Source: Nocardioides luti
GTDB taxonomy: Bacteria > Actinomycetota > Actinomycetes > Propionibacteriales > Nocardioidaceae
Assembly: GCF_014212315.1 (NCBI RefSeq)
Contig: NZ_JACKXE010000001.1
Span: 62,001-126,000 of the forward strand
Direction: 5' to 3'
DNA length: 64,000 nucleotides
Positions 38,898 through 47,330 of the stretch are shown in pieces (position 1 is the first letter of the stretch; every line of letters starts with the position of its first letter). Below the pieces are notes generated by a model. It was not told the origin of the DNA, ran no database searches, and worked only from the letters and a program-made list of their open reading frames with translations. The translations under genes and the position numbers were made by a program.

Positions 38898-40297
38898 GCC
38901 GGCTGCCGCTGCGGGTCCGGCTGGTCGCCGGCTTCGTCGTCGCGATGCTGGTGCTGCTGTCCGCCGCGGGCGCCTTCGTCTACTGGCGCGTGGAGTACGC
39001 CCTCGACCGGGGCCTCGACACCGAGCTCACCCAGGCGGGTGCGGTGGTCGCGCCCCTGGTCGCGCCGTCCGGACGGGTCACCTCCACGGCAGCCGCCGAC
39101 GCGACCGGCACCGGCTGGCAGGTCCTCGACGCCCGGGGCCGGGTGCTGGACTCGGGCGGCACCGCTCCGGACACGCCCCTCGTCCCGGCCTCGGACCTCG
39201 CCGGGGTCGGCCCCGGCGGCGTCACCGAGGACATGGGGGCGCTGCTGCCGGTCGCGGCGAAGCCCTACCGCGTCCGGATCACGCCGCTGGCCGGCGGGAG
39301 CCGCTTCCTCGTCCTCGGCGTGCGCCGCGACCACCGGGACGAGGCCCTGCGCGAGCTGCTGCTCCAGCTGGCCCTGGCCGGCCTCGGCGCGCTCGCCGTG
39401 GCGGCACTGGTCGGCGACCTCCTGGCCCGCGCGGCGCTGCGTCCGGTCGAGACCTACCGCCGTCGCGCCGACGAGATCGCCGGTGGCGGGGAGCGCCTCC
39501 GCCTGGACGTGCCCGCCGGGCGGGACGCCGAGGTGACCCGGCTGGGGCACACGCTCAACGACATGCTCGACGCCCTCGAGCGCTCGCTCGAGCACGAGCG
39601 CCGCTTCGTCAACGACGCCAGCCACGAGCTGCGGACCCCGCTGACGCTGCTCTCCGCGCGCCTCCAGCTGGCCCGGCGGCGGACCCGCACGGTGGCCGAG
39701 CACGAGACCACGCTCGACGAGCTGGCGGTGGACGTCGCGCGGCTCACCGACCTGGCCACCCAGCTGCTGGCCCTGGGTGCCCCGGCCAGCGGCGAGCCTG
39801 TCGGCAGCGACGTCGCCCGGGTCGTCCGCGACGTGGTGGCCCGACGCCGGGCGACCGTCCCGGACGGGGCGCCCGGCACCGACCTCCCGGCGGGGGACGC
39901 GCCCAGCAGCCTGGCGCCCCAGGAGGTCGAGCGGATCGTGACCAACCTGCTCGACAACGCCGCGCTGCACGGGGCCGCGCCCGTGCTGGTGCGGGTCCGG
40001 GTGGTCGCGCCGGCGTGGACGGTCGTGGAGGTGCGGGACGGGGGGCCGGGGATGAGCGGGGAGCTGCTCACCACGGCGACCGGGCGGTTCACCCGCTCGG
40101 CCGAGGCGCGATCACGACCCGGCGCCGGCCTCGGTCTCGCCCTCGTCGACCAGCTGGTCCGGCAGGCCGACGGCGAGCTGCGCCTGTGCTCCGGCGGGGA
40201 GCACCGCACCCACGGGCGGGCCGTGCCCGAGGTCGCGTGCGAGCACGGCGCGGCGACGACCGTCACGGTGGTGCTGCCGCAGAGCGGTCAGGAGTAG
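38894..40297 (+). CDS. Sensor histidine kinase
   Basis: A 467-residue membrane kinase. A transmembrane helix at residues 10-31 and a second near 152-178 bracket an extracellular sensor domain of about 120 residues. HAMP (RRADEIAGGGERLRLDV) and DHp with His244 in ASHELRTPLTLLS are followed by the ATP-binding boxes: NLLDNAALHG, VRDGGPGM, and GLGLALVDQL. The GTG start overlaps the response-regulator stop. The sensed signal is unknown; the divergent ABC operon is a likely target. Its 3' end overlaps the convergent fdhD by 10 bases. Confidence 0.92.
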   Translation: MSRLPLRVRLVAGFVVAMLVLLSAAGAFVYWRVEYALDRGLDTELTQAGAVVAPLVAPSGRVTSTAAADATGTGWQVLDARGRVLDSGGTAPDTPLVPASDLAGVGPGGVTEDMGALLPVAAKPYRVRITPLAGGSRFLVLGVRRDHRDEALRELLLQLALAGLGALAVAALVGDLLARAALRPVETYRRRADEIAGGGERLRLDVPAGRDAEVTRLGHTLNDMLDALERSLEHERRFVNDASHELRTPLTLLSARLQLARRRTRTVAEHETTLDELAVDVARLTDLATQLLALGAPASGEPVGSDVARVVRDVVARRRATVPDGAPGTDLPAGDAPSSLAPQEVERIVTNLLDNAALHGAAPVLVRVRVVAPAWTVVEVRDGGPGMSGELLTTATGRFTRSAEARSRPGAGLGLALVDQLVRQADGELRLCSGGEHRTHGRAVPEVACEHGAATTVTVVLPQSGQE

Positions 40298-41121
40298 CGC
40301 ACGCACCTCGAGGCCGAGGTGAAGCCGTAGAGCGCCATCCCGCTCTCGGACGCCAGCCGCGCCGACAGGCTCGTCGGTGCCCCGACCGAGACCAGCGCCC
40401 CGACGCCGGCGGTCGCGGCCTTCTGCACCAGCTCGAAGCCGGCGCGGCCGCTCACCACCAGGCACGCGGCGGCCGGGGACTCGGCCGCCAGCACGCGCGC
40501 GCCGGTCACCTTGTCCACGGCGTTGTGCCGGCCGACGTCCTCGCGCACGACGAGCAGGGTGCCGTCCGCGTCGAAGAGACCGGCGGCGTGCACCCCGCCG
40601 GTGCGCGCGAAGACGGCCTGCCGCTCCCGCAGCGCCTCCGGCAGCCGGCGTACGACGTCGGGCGCGGGGAGCGCGCCCGCCCACCGCTGGGCGGGGGTCA
40701 CGCTGAGCGCCGCGGCGACGCTGTCCTTGCCGCAGACCCCGCAGGCCGACGACCCCGCCGACTGCGCGTCGTGGCGGTGGCCGGGGTCGTTGACCGGGGG
40801 AGCGGAGAGGGTCACGGTGACGACGTTGAACTCCTGCTCGGGCGCCAGGTCGACGTCGGTGCAGTAGGCGACCCCCGCGATGGCGTCGGCCGGGGCCAGG
40901 CCCTCGTGCACGAGCCAGCCGGCCGCCAGCTCGAAGTCGTTGCCGGGCGTCCGCATGGTCACCCAGACGCGGCGCGCGGGCGCGCCCGGCCAGGCGAGCC
41001 GGATCTCGAGCGGCTCCTCGGTGGCCAGGCGGTCCTCGTGGCGGCGCTCCGTGCCGTCGGCGAAGAGCTCCTCCACACGGGTCCGCACGGTCGGTCCCGG
41101 CCGCCGCGCCCGGTCGCTCAC
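40288..41121 (-). CDS. fdhD: Formate dehydrogenase accessory sulfurtransferase FdhD
   Basis: A 277-residue FdhD protein. The catalytic Cys pair is SACGVCGK (Cys127, Cys130), and AGCLVVSGRAGFELVQKAA-like and VVREDVGRHNAVDKVTG segments (conserved FdhD helix and strand) are present. It transfers sulphur from IscS to the Mo cofactor of formate dehydrogenase, which is not in this window. The coding end overlaps the kinase gene on the other strand by ten bases. Confidence 0.92.
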   Translation of the reverse strand: MSDRARRPGPTVRTRVEELFADGTERRHEDRLATEEPLEIRLAWPGAPARRVWVTMRTPGNDFELAAGWLVHEGLAPADAIAGVAYCTDVDLAPEQEFNVVTVTLSAPPVNDPGHRHDAQSAGSSACGVCGKDSVAAALSVTPAQRWAGALPAPDVVRRLPEALRERQAVFARTGGVHAAGLFDADGTLLVVREDVGRHNAVDKVTGARVLAAESPAAACLVVSGRAGFELVQKAATAGVGALVSVGAPTSLSARLASESGMALYGFTSASRCVRYS

Positions 41122-41139
41122 GAGGCGCTCACAGGGTGC

Positions 41140-43602
41140 TCACGAGGGGGAGTACCGCTGGCGGATCGCCATCCGGCGCCCGAGCTCGTCGGCCTCGTCG
41201 ACCAGGCGCCGCCGGATCGCGAGGTCGAGGCTCTCGTCGGTGATCAGCGCGTGCGCCTGGGCGAGCGTCGACTCGGTCAGCGACGTGGACGGGAAGAACG
41301 ACTCCGCCGCGTCGGCGAGCAGCCAGCCGCTGCGCTTCTCGACGGTGCCCGGCAGGTCGGCGAAGTAGCGGTCGACGTAGGGATCCGTCAGCTGCTCCTG
41401 GCCGACCCGCCACATGCCGAGGCCGATCGCCTCGAGCTCGTAGTTCGGGACGTCCAGCTCGCCGGTGAAGTGCTGCCACGCCCAGGCCTTGGCCTGGGCG
41501 TCCGGCAGCGACGCGACCGCGCGGGCGTGCTCGACGCGGGAGCGGGCGGTCGGCTCGGCGTCGAGCGCGGCCTGCAGCTCCTCGCGGTCGGTCTCACCGA
41601 GCACGGCCAGCTGGACGAGGATCCGCCAGCGCAGGTCCAGGTCGATCTCGAGGCCGTCGGCCAGCACCCGGCCGGCCAGCCAGCTGCGCAGCTCCCCGGA
41701 GTCGGTCGCCGAGCTCACCGCGGCCTGGAAGGCGGACAGCTGCAGCGTCGAGCCGGCCTCCGCGGTCGCGCCCTTGGCGGTGGCGGCCGCGTGGATGCGG
41801 ACGAGGGCGGCCCGGGGGTCGGCGGCCAGGGCCGCGACCTTCGTGAGCAGCCACGGCAGCGTGTAGAAGACGGCGTCGTCGACGTCCTCGATCGGGAGCC
41901 CGGCCTCGAGCAGGTCGAGCACGTCGGCCGGGTCGACGGCGGCGTTGTGGAAGCCGCTGCGGACGGAGTTCCAGATGCCGGCGCGCAGCAGGCTGTCGTC
42001 GGTCGTCGGGAGCAGCGTCTTGAGCGCCTGCACCGTCGTGTCGTCGGGCAGCACCAGCGCCCAGGTGTCCTCGTAGGGGTCGAGCACGACGGCCGCCCCC
42101 TCCTCCACGGCGTACGCCGTGGTGTCGGCGTCCACGGTGAGCGGCTCGACCTGCCAGGTCCCCCCGGGCGCGGCGCTGGCGACCCGCAGCGCGTGCGACC
42201 GCTCGGCCGGGTGCCCGTCGGGTGCGGTCCGGCGGACCACCCCGGCGGCGCGGTCGAGCGCGATCGTGTCGGGGCCCGCGGTGCGCAGCCAGTTGCTCGT
42301 GAACGACGACAGGTCACCCGCGCCGGCGGACTCCCAGCTCGCGAACAGGTCGTGCATCGTGGCGTTGCCGAAGCGGTGCTGCGTGAAGTGGTCGATCGCC
42401 CCGGCGAAGAAGACCTCGTCGCCGAGCGTCGCGTTGAGCTGCTTGAGGATGCTCGAGCCCTTGGCGTAGGAGATGCCGTCGAAGTTCTGCAGCGCGGCCG
42501 AGGCGTCGAAGGCGCCGTTGCCGGCCACGGAGTGCGTGCTCGGGCGCTGGTCGGCCACCAGCCCCCACTGGCGGCGGGCGTAGGCGTTGTGCACCCACGC
42601 GTCGTCGTACTCCGTCACGTCGGCGGTGACGCGGTTGCCCATGTACTCGGCGAAGGACTCGTTGAGCCAGAGGTCGTCCCACCAGCGCGGCGTCACGATG
42701 TTGCCGAACCACTGGTGCGCCATCTCGTGGGCGACGGTGGTGGCCCGCGCGATCCGGACCCCGCGGGTCACCCGCGACGAGAAGATCAATGGGTCGCGGA
42801 AGGTCACGCAGCCGGGGTTCTCCATCGCGCCGGCGTTGAACTCGGGCACGAACGCCTGGTGGTAGTCGCCGAACGGGTAGCGGATGCCGAACAGCCGGTG
42901 GAACTCGTCGAAGCACTGCCTGGTCATCGTGAAGAGCTCGTCCGCGTCGGCGTCGAGGTCCTTCGCGATGCTGGCGCGGGCCGAGAGCCCGAGCGGAATG
43001 CCGTCGTGCTCGTCGCGGACCAGGTGGTACGGACCGGCGACCAGCGTGACGAAGTACGTCGACAGCGGCGGCGTGGTCGCGAACTCCCAGCGTCCGGTCT
43101 CCACCTGCGTGCCGGGGGCGTTGCCGACGACCACCCAGTCGGCCGGCGCGGTGACGTGGAAGGTGTACGGCGCCTTGAGGTCGGGCTGGTCGAAGCAGGC
43201 GAAGATGCTGGGCGCCGCGTCCATGAAGGACATGCCGTACACGTAGTGCTTGCCGTCCGCCGGGTCGACCGAGCGGTGCAGGCCCTCACCGTCGTTGCGG
43301 AAGCGCATCGTCGCGTCGACGACGAGCTCGTTGTCGCCGGCGACCGTGTCGAGGGGCAGGCGGCCGCGGTCCAGCAGGTCCGCGTCGAGCGGGCTGCCGT
43401 TGAGGTGCAGCGACGTGACGCCGACCGGCTTGAGGTCGACGAAGGTCGGCCCGCCGCGCGAGGTGAACCGGACCGTCGTGACGGACCGGAAGGTCGCCTC
43501 GTCGGAGGCGAGGTCGAGGTCCACGTCGTACGACGTGACGTCCAGGAGGTCGAAGCGGGCCTGGGCCTCGCTGTGCTGGAGGCTCTGGGTGGGGGTGCTC
43601 AC
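41140..43602 (-). CDS. pepN: Aminopeptidase N (M1 family)
   Basis: An 820-residue M1 metalloaminopeptidase. The exopeptidase motif is GAMEN at 258-262, the zinc motif HEMAHQWFG begins at His292, and the distal zinc Glu is Glu315 in NESFAEY. The C-terminal helical ERAP1-like domain follows. It removes N-terminal residues from peptides in the cytosol. The start is GTG with TAGGGT on the minus strand (43609-43614) six bases upstream, so leaderless. Confidence 0.94.
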   Translation of the reverse strand: MSTPTQSLQHSEAQARFDLLDVTSYDVDLDLASDEATFRSVTTVRFTSRGGPTFVDLKPVGVTSLHLNGSPLDADLLDRGRLPLDTVAGDNELVVDATMRFRNDGEGLHRSVDPADGKHYVYGMSFMDAAPSIFACFDQPDLKAPYTFHVTAPADWVVVGNAPGTQVETGRWEFATTPPLSTYFVTLVAGPYHLVRDEHDGIPLGLSARASIAKDLDADADELFTMTRQCFDEFHRLFGIRYPFGDYHQAFVPEFNAGAMENPGCVTFRDPLIFSSRVTRGVRIARATTVAHEMAHQWFGNIVTPRWWDDLWLNESFAEYMGNRVTADVTEYDDAWVHNAYARRQWGLVADQRPSTHSVAGNGAFDASAALQNFDGISYAKGSSILKQLNATLGDEVFFAGAIDHFTQHRFGNATMHDLFASWESAGAGDLSSFTSNWLRTAGPDTIALDRAAGVVRRTAPDGHPAERSHALRVASAAPGGTWQVEPLTVDADTTAYAVEEGAAVVLDPYEDTWALVLPDDTTVQALKTLLPTTDDSLLRAGIWNSVRSGFHNAAVDPADVLDLLEAGLPIEDVDDAVFYTLPWLLTKVAALAADPRAALVRIHAAATAKGATAEAGSTLQLSAFQAAVSSATDSGELRSWLAGRVLADGLEIDLDLRWRILVQLAVLGETDREELQAALDAEPTARSRVEHARAVASLPDAQAKAWAWQHFTGELDVPNYELEAIGLGMWRVGQEQLTDPYVDRYFADLPGTVEKRSGWLLADAAESFFPSTSLTESTLAQAHALITDESLDLAIRRRLVDEADELGRRMAIRQRYSPS

Positions 43603-43796
43603 GCGCCCACCCTATGACGGCGTCGGGCGGCGTCGACGGGGGACTGAAATGCGCCGTTTCCGCTGCGCCGGGAGCCCCCGGGACCTACGGTCTGGGCGGG
43701 CGGGGAATCGCAGGCAACCAAACCGGTCGCCGCGGCGTCTGAGGTGCACACGGGGGCGTGATGTCACGCCACACAATTTCGGGAGGAAGTGACGTC
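43603..43796. promoter_or_regulatory. Divergent control region between pepN and the S55 protease gene
   Basis: This region of about 190 bases separates the two divergent genes. It contains the pepN -10 box (43609-43614, minus) and, for the plus strand, a GGGAGGAAG ribosome-binding site at 43781-43789. The short sequence ATGTCACG occurs twice (43761-43768 and 43797-43804), and TGACGTCA at 43790-43797 is a perfect eight-base palindrome just before the ATG. I could not identify a clear promoter for the plus-strand gene. Confidence 0.35.
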
Positions 43797-45578
43797 ATGT
43801 CACGAACAGTCATGAGCCGGGGCCGCGCCCTGGTCTCGTTGGCCGCCACGATCGGGCTGAGCCTGAGCGCAGCAGCGGTCGTCACGGGGGCCACGCCGGC
43901 CCAGTCGGCCGAGCCGGCCGGCGACTGCAAGGCCGCCTACCCGGTGGGCGACCTCGCCAGGGGCGACGACGTCACCGGTCTCACGGTGACCTCGGGCACC
44001 ACGCCCACCGGCTTCACCGGTGACGTCATCGGCGTCCTGGACGACGGCATCGGGCCGGACCTCGACATGGTCATCGTCGAGCTGAGCTCGCCGGAGATCG
44101 ACCGCGTCGGCGGGATCTGGCAGGGCATGTCCGGCTCGCCGGTCTACGCCTCCGACGGCCGCCTCATCGGCGCCGTCGCCTACGGCCTGTCGTACGGCGC
44201 CTCGCCGGTCGCCGGCGTCACGCCGTTCGCCGACATGGACGACTACCTCGCCTCCGCGGGTCGGCCCGGCACCATCGAGGTGTCCGACGCGCAGGCCCGC
44301 GCCATCGCGCGCAGCAGCGACGTGTCCCGCGCCCAGGCGGCGCAGGGCTTCAGCCAGCTCAAGATGCCGCTCGGGGTCTCCGGCGTCAGCGCCCAGCGCC
44401 TCGCCCAGGCCAAGCACTCCAAGAAGCACGCCTGGCTGCCGAAGAGCGCCTACTCGATCGGTGCCGCCGCGGCACCCGCCGCCGGGCCCGGCCCGGAGAC
44501 CGTGGTCGCCGGCGGCAACCTGGCCGCCTCGCTGTCCTACGGCGACGTCACCCAGGCCGGGGTCGGCACGGCCACCTCGGTCTGCAACGGCAAGGTCGTC
44601 GGCTTCGGCCACCCGCTCGGCTTCCTCGGCGAGACCAGCCTGACGCTCCACCCGGCCGACGCCCTCTACATCCAGAAGGACACCCTCGGCCCGCCGTTCA
44701 AGGTCGCCAACCTCGGCGCGCCGGCCGGCACCATCACCGACGACCACCTGACCGGGATCACCGGCAGCTTCGCCGGCCTGCCGGAGACCTCGGACGTCAC
44801 GTCGACCGTCACCTACCGCGACCGGTCCCGCACCGGCGCCAGCCACGTGTCGGTGCCCGAGGGCACGGCCGGCACGGTCTTCTACGAGGCGATCGGCAAC
44901 CACGACCGCGTGGTCGACGGTGTCATCTCCGGCTCCGAGCTCCTGTCCTGGACGATCAACGGGCACCAGGCGGACGGCTCGACCTTCAGCCTCCCGGTGA
45001 CCGACCGCTACGCCTCGGACTACGACATCACCTTCGAGTCGTCCTACGACCTGGCCGACTTCACGTACGCCCTCAGCGCCATCAAGGGCGTCACGATCGA
45101 CGACGTCACGATGACCTCCGCGGTCGACGACGACAACTCGACCTACGCCCTCACGCAGGTCCAGCAGCGGCGCGGCGGCAAGTGGGTGACGCTGGGCAAG
45201 GGCTCGCCCGCCGTGGGCAAGCCGGGCAAGAAGCTGCACCTGCGCACGCTCCTGACCAGCCCGACCGACACCAGGTACGTCAAGGTCTCGGTCGGCGTGC
45301 CGTCGAAGCTGCGCCACGGCCGCGCCCGGATCGGCGTCTTCGGCGGGAGCTACAACTACTCGCCGTACGCCTACCCGAGCACGCTCGCGCGGGCCAAGAA
45401 GTACGTCGACACCTACGTCCGCAACGACCAGGTCGTCGCGTCCTTCGGGGGCTTCTACGGGGGCGAGGAGGACGTCTACTTCCGTGGCGGCAGCGCGTCC
45501 GCGCCCACCCAGGGCGTCAGCGCCCCGCAGGCGCACGTGGTGACCGGCAGCCGCAACGTGAAGCTGGTCGTCCGGTAG
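43797..45578 (+). CDS. Secreted SpoIVB (S55)-type peptidase-like protein
   Basis: A 593-residue protein. A Sec signal peptide ends near TPAQSAEP. The S55 domain has GMSGSPVY at residues 110-117, which carries the Ser nucleophile motif; its preceding PDLDMVIVELSSPEIDRVGGIWQ strand agrees with the family. A later GFGHPLGFLGETSL segment is also typical of SpoIVB peptidases. The C-terminal ~200 residues look like beta-rich repeats. In Bacillus this family signals during sporulation; here no sporulation genes are present, so the role is unknown. The ATG follows a GGAGG site ten bases upstream. Confidence 0.78.
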   Translation: MSRTVMSRGRALVSLAATIGLSLSAAAVVTGATPAQSAEPAGDCKAAYPVGDLARGDDVTGLTVTSGTTPTGFTGDVIGVLDDGIGPDLDMVIVELSSPEIDRVGGIWQGMSGSPVYASDGRLIGAVAYGLSYGASPVAGVTPFADMDDYLASAGRPGTIEVSDAQARAIARSSDVSRAQAAQGFSQLKMPLGVSGVSAQRLAQAKHSKKHAWLPKSAYSIGAAAAPAAGPGPETVVAGGNLAASLSYGDVTQAGVGTATSVCNGKVVGFGHPLGFLGETSLTLHPADALYIQKDTLGPPFKVANLGAPAGTITDDHLTGITGSFAGLPETSDVTSTVTYRDRSRTGASHVSVPEGTAGTVFYEAIGNHDRVVDGVISGSELLSWTINGHQADGSTFSLPVTDRYASDYDITFESSYDLADFTYALSAIKGVTIDDVTMTSAVDDDNSTYALTQVQQRRGGKWVTLGKGSPAVGKPGKKLHLRTLLTSPTDTRYVKVSVGVPSKLRHGRARIGVFGGSYNYSPYAYPSTLARAKKYVDTYVRNDQVVASFGGFYGGEEDVYFRGGSASAPTQGVSAPQAHVVTGSRNVKLVVR

Positions 45579-45600
45579 GTCCCCGGCCCCGTCCCGGGCC

Positions 45601-45614
45601 TATCCTCAGGGGCA
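45601..45614 (+). promoter_or_regulatory. -10 box giving a leaderless start for the class V aminotransferase
   Basis: TATCCT at 45601-45606 is followed by seven bases and then the ATG at 45614. No ribosome-binding site is apparent, which supports a leaderless mRNA. Confidence 0.5.
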
Positions 45615-47326
45615 TGGAGCACCACGACGAGGCGGAGCAGCGCGAGGCGCTGCTCCGCCTCATCCGCGAGTCTGTCATCGGGGACGACCAGGTCATGCAG
45701 ACGCCGTACGGCGCCCGCCGGGTCACCTACGCCGACTACACGGCCTCGGGCCGGGCCCTGACCTTCCTGGAGGACTTCCTCCGCGACCAGGTGCTGCCGG
45801 GCTACGCCAACACGCACACCGAGTCGAGCGGCACCGGGCTGCAGACGACCCGCCTGCGCGACGACGCCCGTGCGATCATCCACGCGGCGGTCGGCGGCGA
45901 CGACGACACCGTCGTGCTGTTCGCCGGGTCCGGCTGCACCGGCGCGATCGCCAAGCTGATCGGCGTCCTGGGCCTGCGCATCCCGTCGGTCCTCGACGAC
46001 CTGCACGACCTGAGCGGGCACATCCCACCCTCCCAGCGGCCCGTCGTCTTCGTCGGGCCCTACGAGCACCACTCCAACGAGATCCCGTGGCGCGAGTCGA
46101 TCGCCGACGTCGTGGTGATCCGGCAGGACGCCGACGGGGGAGTGGACCAGGCGGACCTGCGCGAGCAGCTGGAGAAGCACGCCGAGCGACCGCTCAAGAT
46201 CGGCACGTTCTCGGCCGCCTCCAACGTCACCGGGATCGTCTCGGACACCGCGGGCATCTCGACGCTGCTGCACGAGCACGGGGCGCTGTCGTTCTGGGAC
46301 TTCGCCGCGGCCGCGCCGTACGTCGACATCGAGATGGGCGTCGTCGACCCCGCCCGCCCGCTGTCCTACAAGGACGCGATCTTCCTCTCGCCGCACAAGT
46401 TCATCGGCGGCCCGCAGACCCCCGGGGTGCTCGTGGCCCGCCGCGAGCTCTTCGCCAACCGGGTGCCGGACGTGCCCGGTGGCGGCACGGTCGCCTACGT
46501 CAACGACGACGACCACCGCTACCTCGACGACCCGACCCACCGCGAGGAGGGCGGCACGCCGGCGATCATCGAGTCGGTGCGCGCCGGGCTGGTCTTCCAG
46601 CTCAAGCAGGCCGTCGGCACGACCACGATCCGCGAGCAGGAGGACCGCCACCTCGCCCGGGCGGTGGCCGCCTGGCAGGACGAGCCGGGCATCGAGCTGC
46701 TCGGCAACCTCGACGCGAAGCGGCTCTCGATCGTCTCGTTCGTGCTGCGCTCGCCGTCGGGGCGCTACCTCCACCACAACTACGTCGTGGCGCTCCTCAA
46801 CGACCTCTTCGGCATCCAGTCGCGCGGCGGCTGCTCGTGCGCGGGCCCCTACGGCCACCGGCTCCTCGGCATCGACCTGGCCCGCTCGCACGAGTTCGAG
46901 CGCGAGATCACCGGCGGCTGCGAGGGCATCAAGCCGGGCTGGGTGCGCATCAACTTCAACTACTTCGTCTCCGACACCGTGGCCGACTACCTCGTCGAGG
47001 CCGTGCGCCTGGTGGCCCGCGACGGGTGGCGGCTGCTGGCCGACTACCGCTTCGACACGGCCACCGGGATGTGGCGGCACCGCGACGGCGTGGTGCTCCC
47101 GCCGCTCAGCCTGCACGACATCTCGTACGCCGGCGGGCGCGCGTCGATGCCGACCGGGCGCGCCACCGGGGGAGAGGGGCTGCTCGCCGAGCACCTGCGC
47201 GACGGCGCGGCGATCCTGGCCGCCGCGAGCGGTCCCGACCTGTCCGAGCACCCGGCGAGCCTGAGCGCCGACTTCGAGCACCTGCGGTGGTTCGACCTGC
47301 CGCGTGCCTGCATCGCGGAGGGGTGA
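45614..47326 (+). CDS. Class V aminotransferase / cysteine desulfurase-like PLP enzyme
   Basis: A 570-residue protein, longer than SufS or IscS (about 400). PLP-binding segments are AGSGCTGAIAKLIGVLG, GTFSAASNVTGIVSD, FWDFAAAAPYVDIEMG and the Lys in FLSPHKFIGGPQTPG. The C-terminal domain (GGCSCAGPYGHRLLG) has the CSCAGP cysteine of desulfurase-like enzymes. An extra C-terminal extension of about 150 residues is unassigned. It may desulfurate cysteine or act on another amino-acid substrate. Confidence 0.8.
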   Translation: MEHHDEAEQREALLRLIRESVIGDDQVMQTPYGARRVTYADYTASGRALTFLEDFLRDQVLPGYANTHTESSGTGLQTTRLRDDARAIIHAAVGGDDDTVVLFAGSGCTGAIAKLIGVLGLRIPSVLDDLHDLSGHIPPSQRPVVFVGPYEHHSNEIPWRESIADVVVIRQDADGGVDQADLREQLEKHAERPLKIGTFSAASNVTGIVSDTAGISTLLHEHGALSFWDFAAAAPYVDIEMGVVDPARPLSYKDAIFLSPHKFIGGPQTPGVLVARRELFANRVPDVPGGGTVAYVNDDDHRYLDDPTHREEGGTPAIIESVRAGLVFQLKQAVGTTTIREQEDRHLARAVAAWQDEPGIELLGNLDAKRLSIVSFVLRSPSGRYLHHNYVVALLNDLFGIQSRGGCSCAGPYGHRLLGIDLARSHEFEREITGGCEGIKPGWVRINFNYFVSDTVADYLVEAVRLVARDGWRLLADYRFDTATGMWRHRDGVVLPPLSLHDISYAGGRASMPTGRATGGEGLLAEHLRDGAAILAAASGPDLSEHPASLSADFEHLRWFDLPRACIAEG

Positions 47327-47330
47327 GTGC

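Noticed and set aside
43603..43796. A c-di-AMP-type (ydaO) riboswitch before the secreted S55 protease
   Set aside because: The region has short AACC/GGG runs but none of the conserved core in the right order, so no riboswitch is called.
43790..43797. TGACGTCA palindrome before the S55 protease gene as an operator
   Set aside because: It is only eight bases, overlaps the start codon and has no second copy, so chance is a sufficient explanation.
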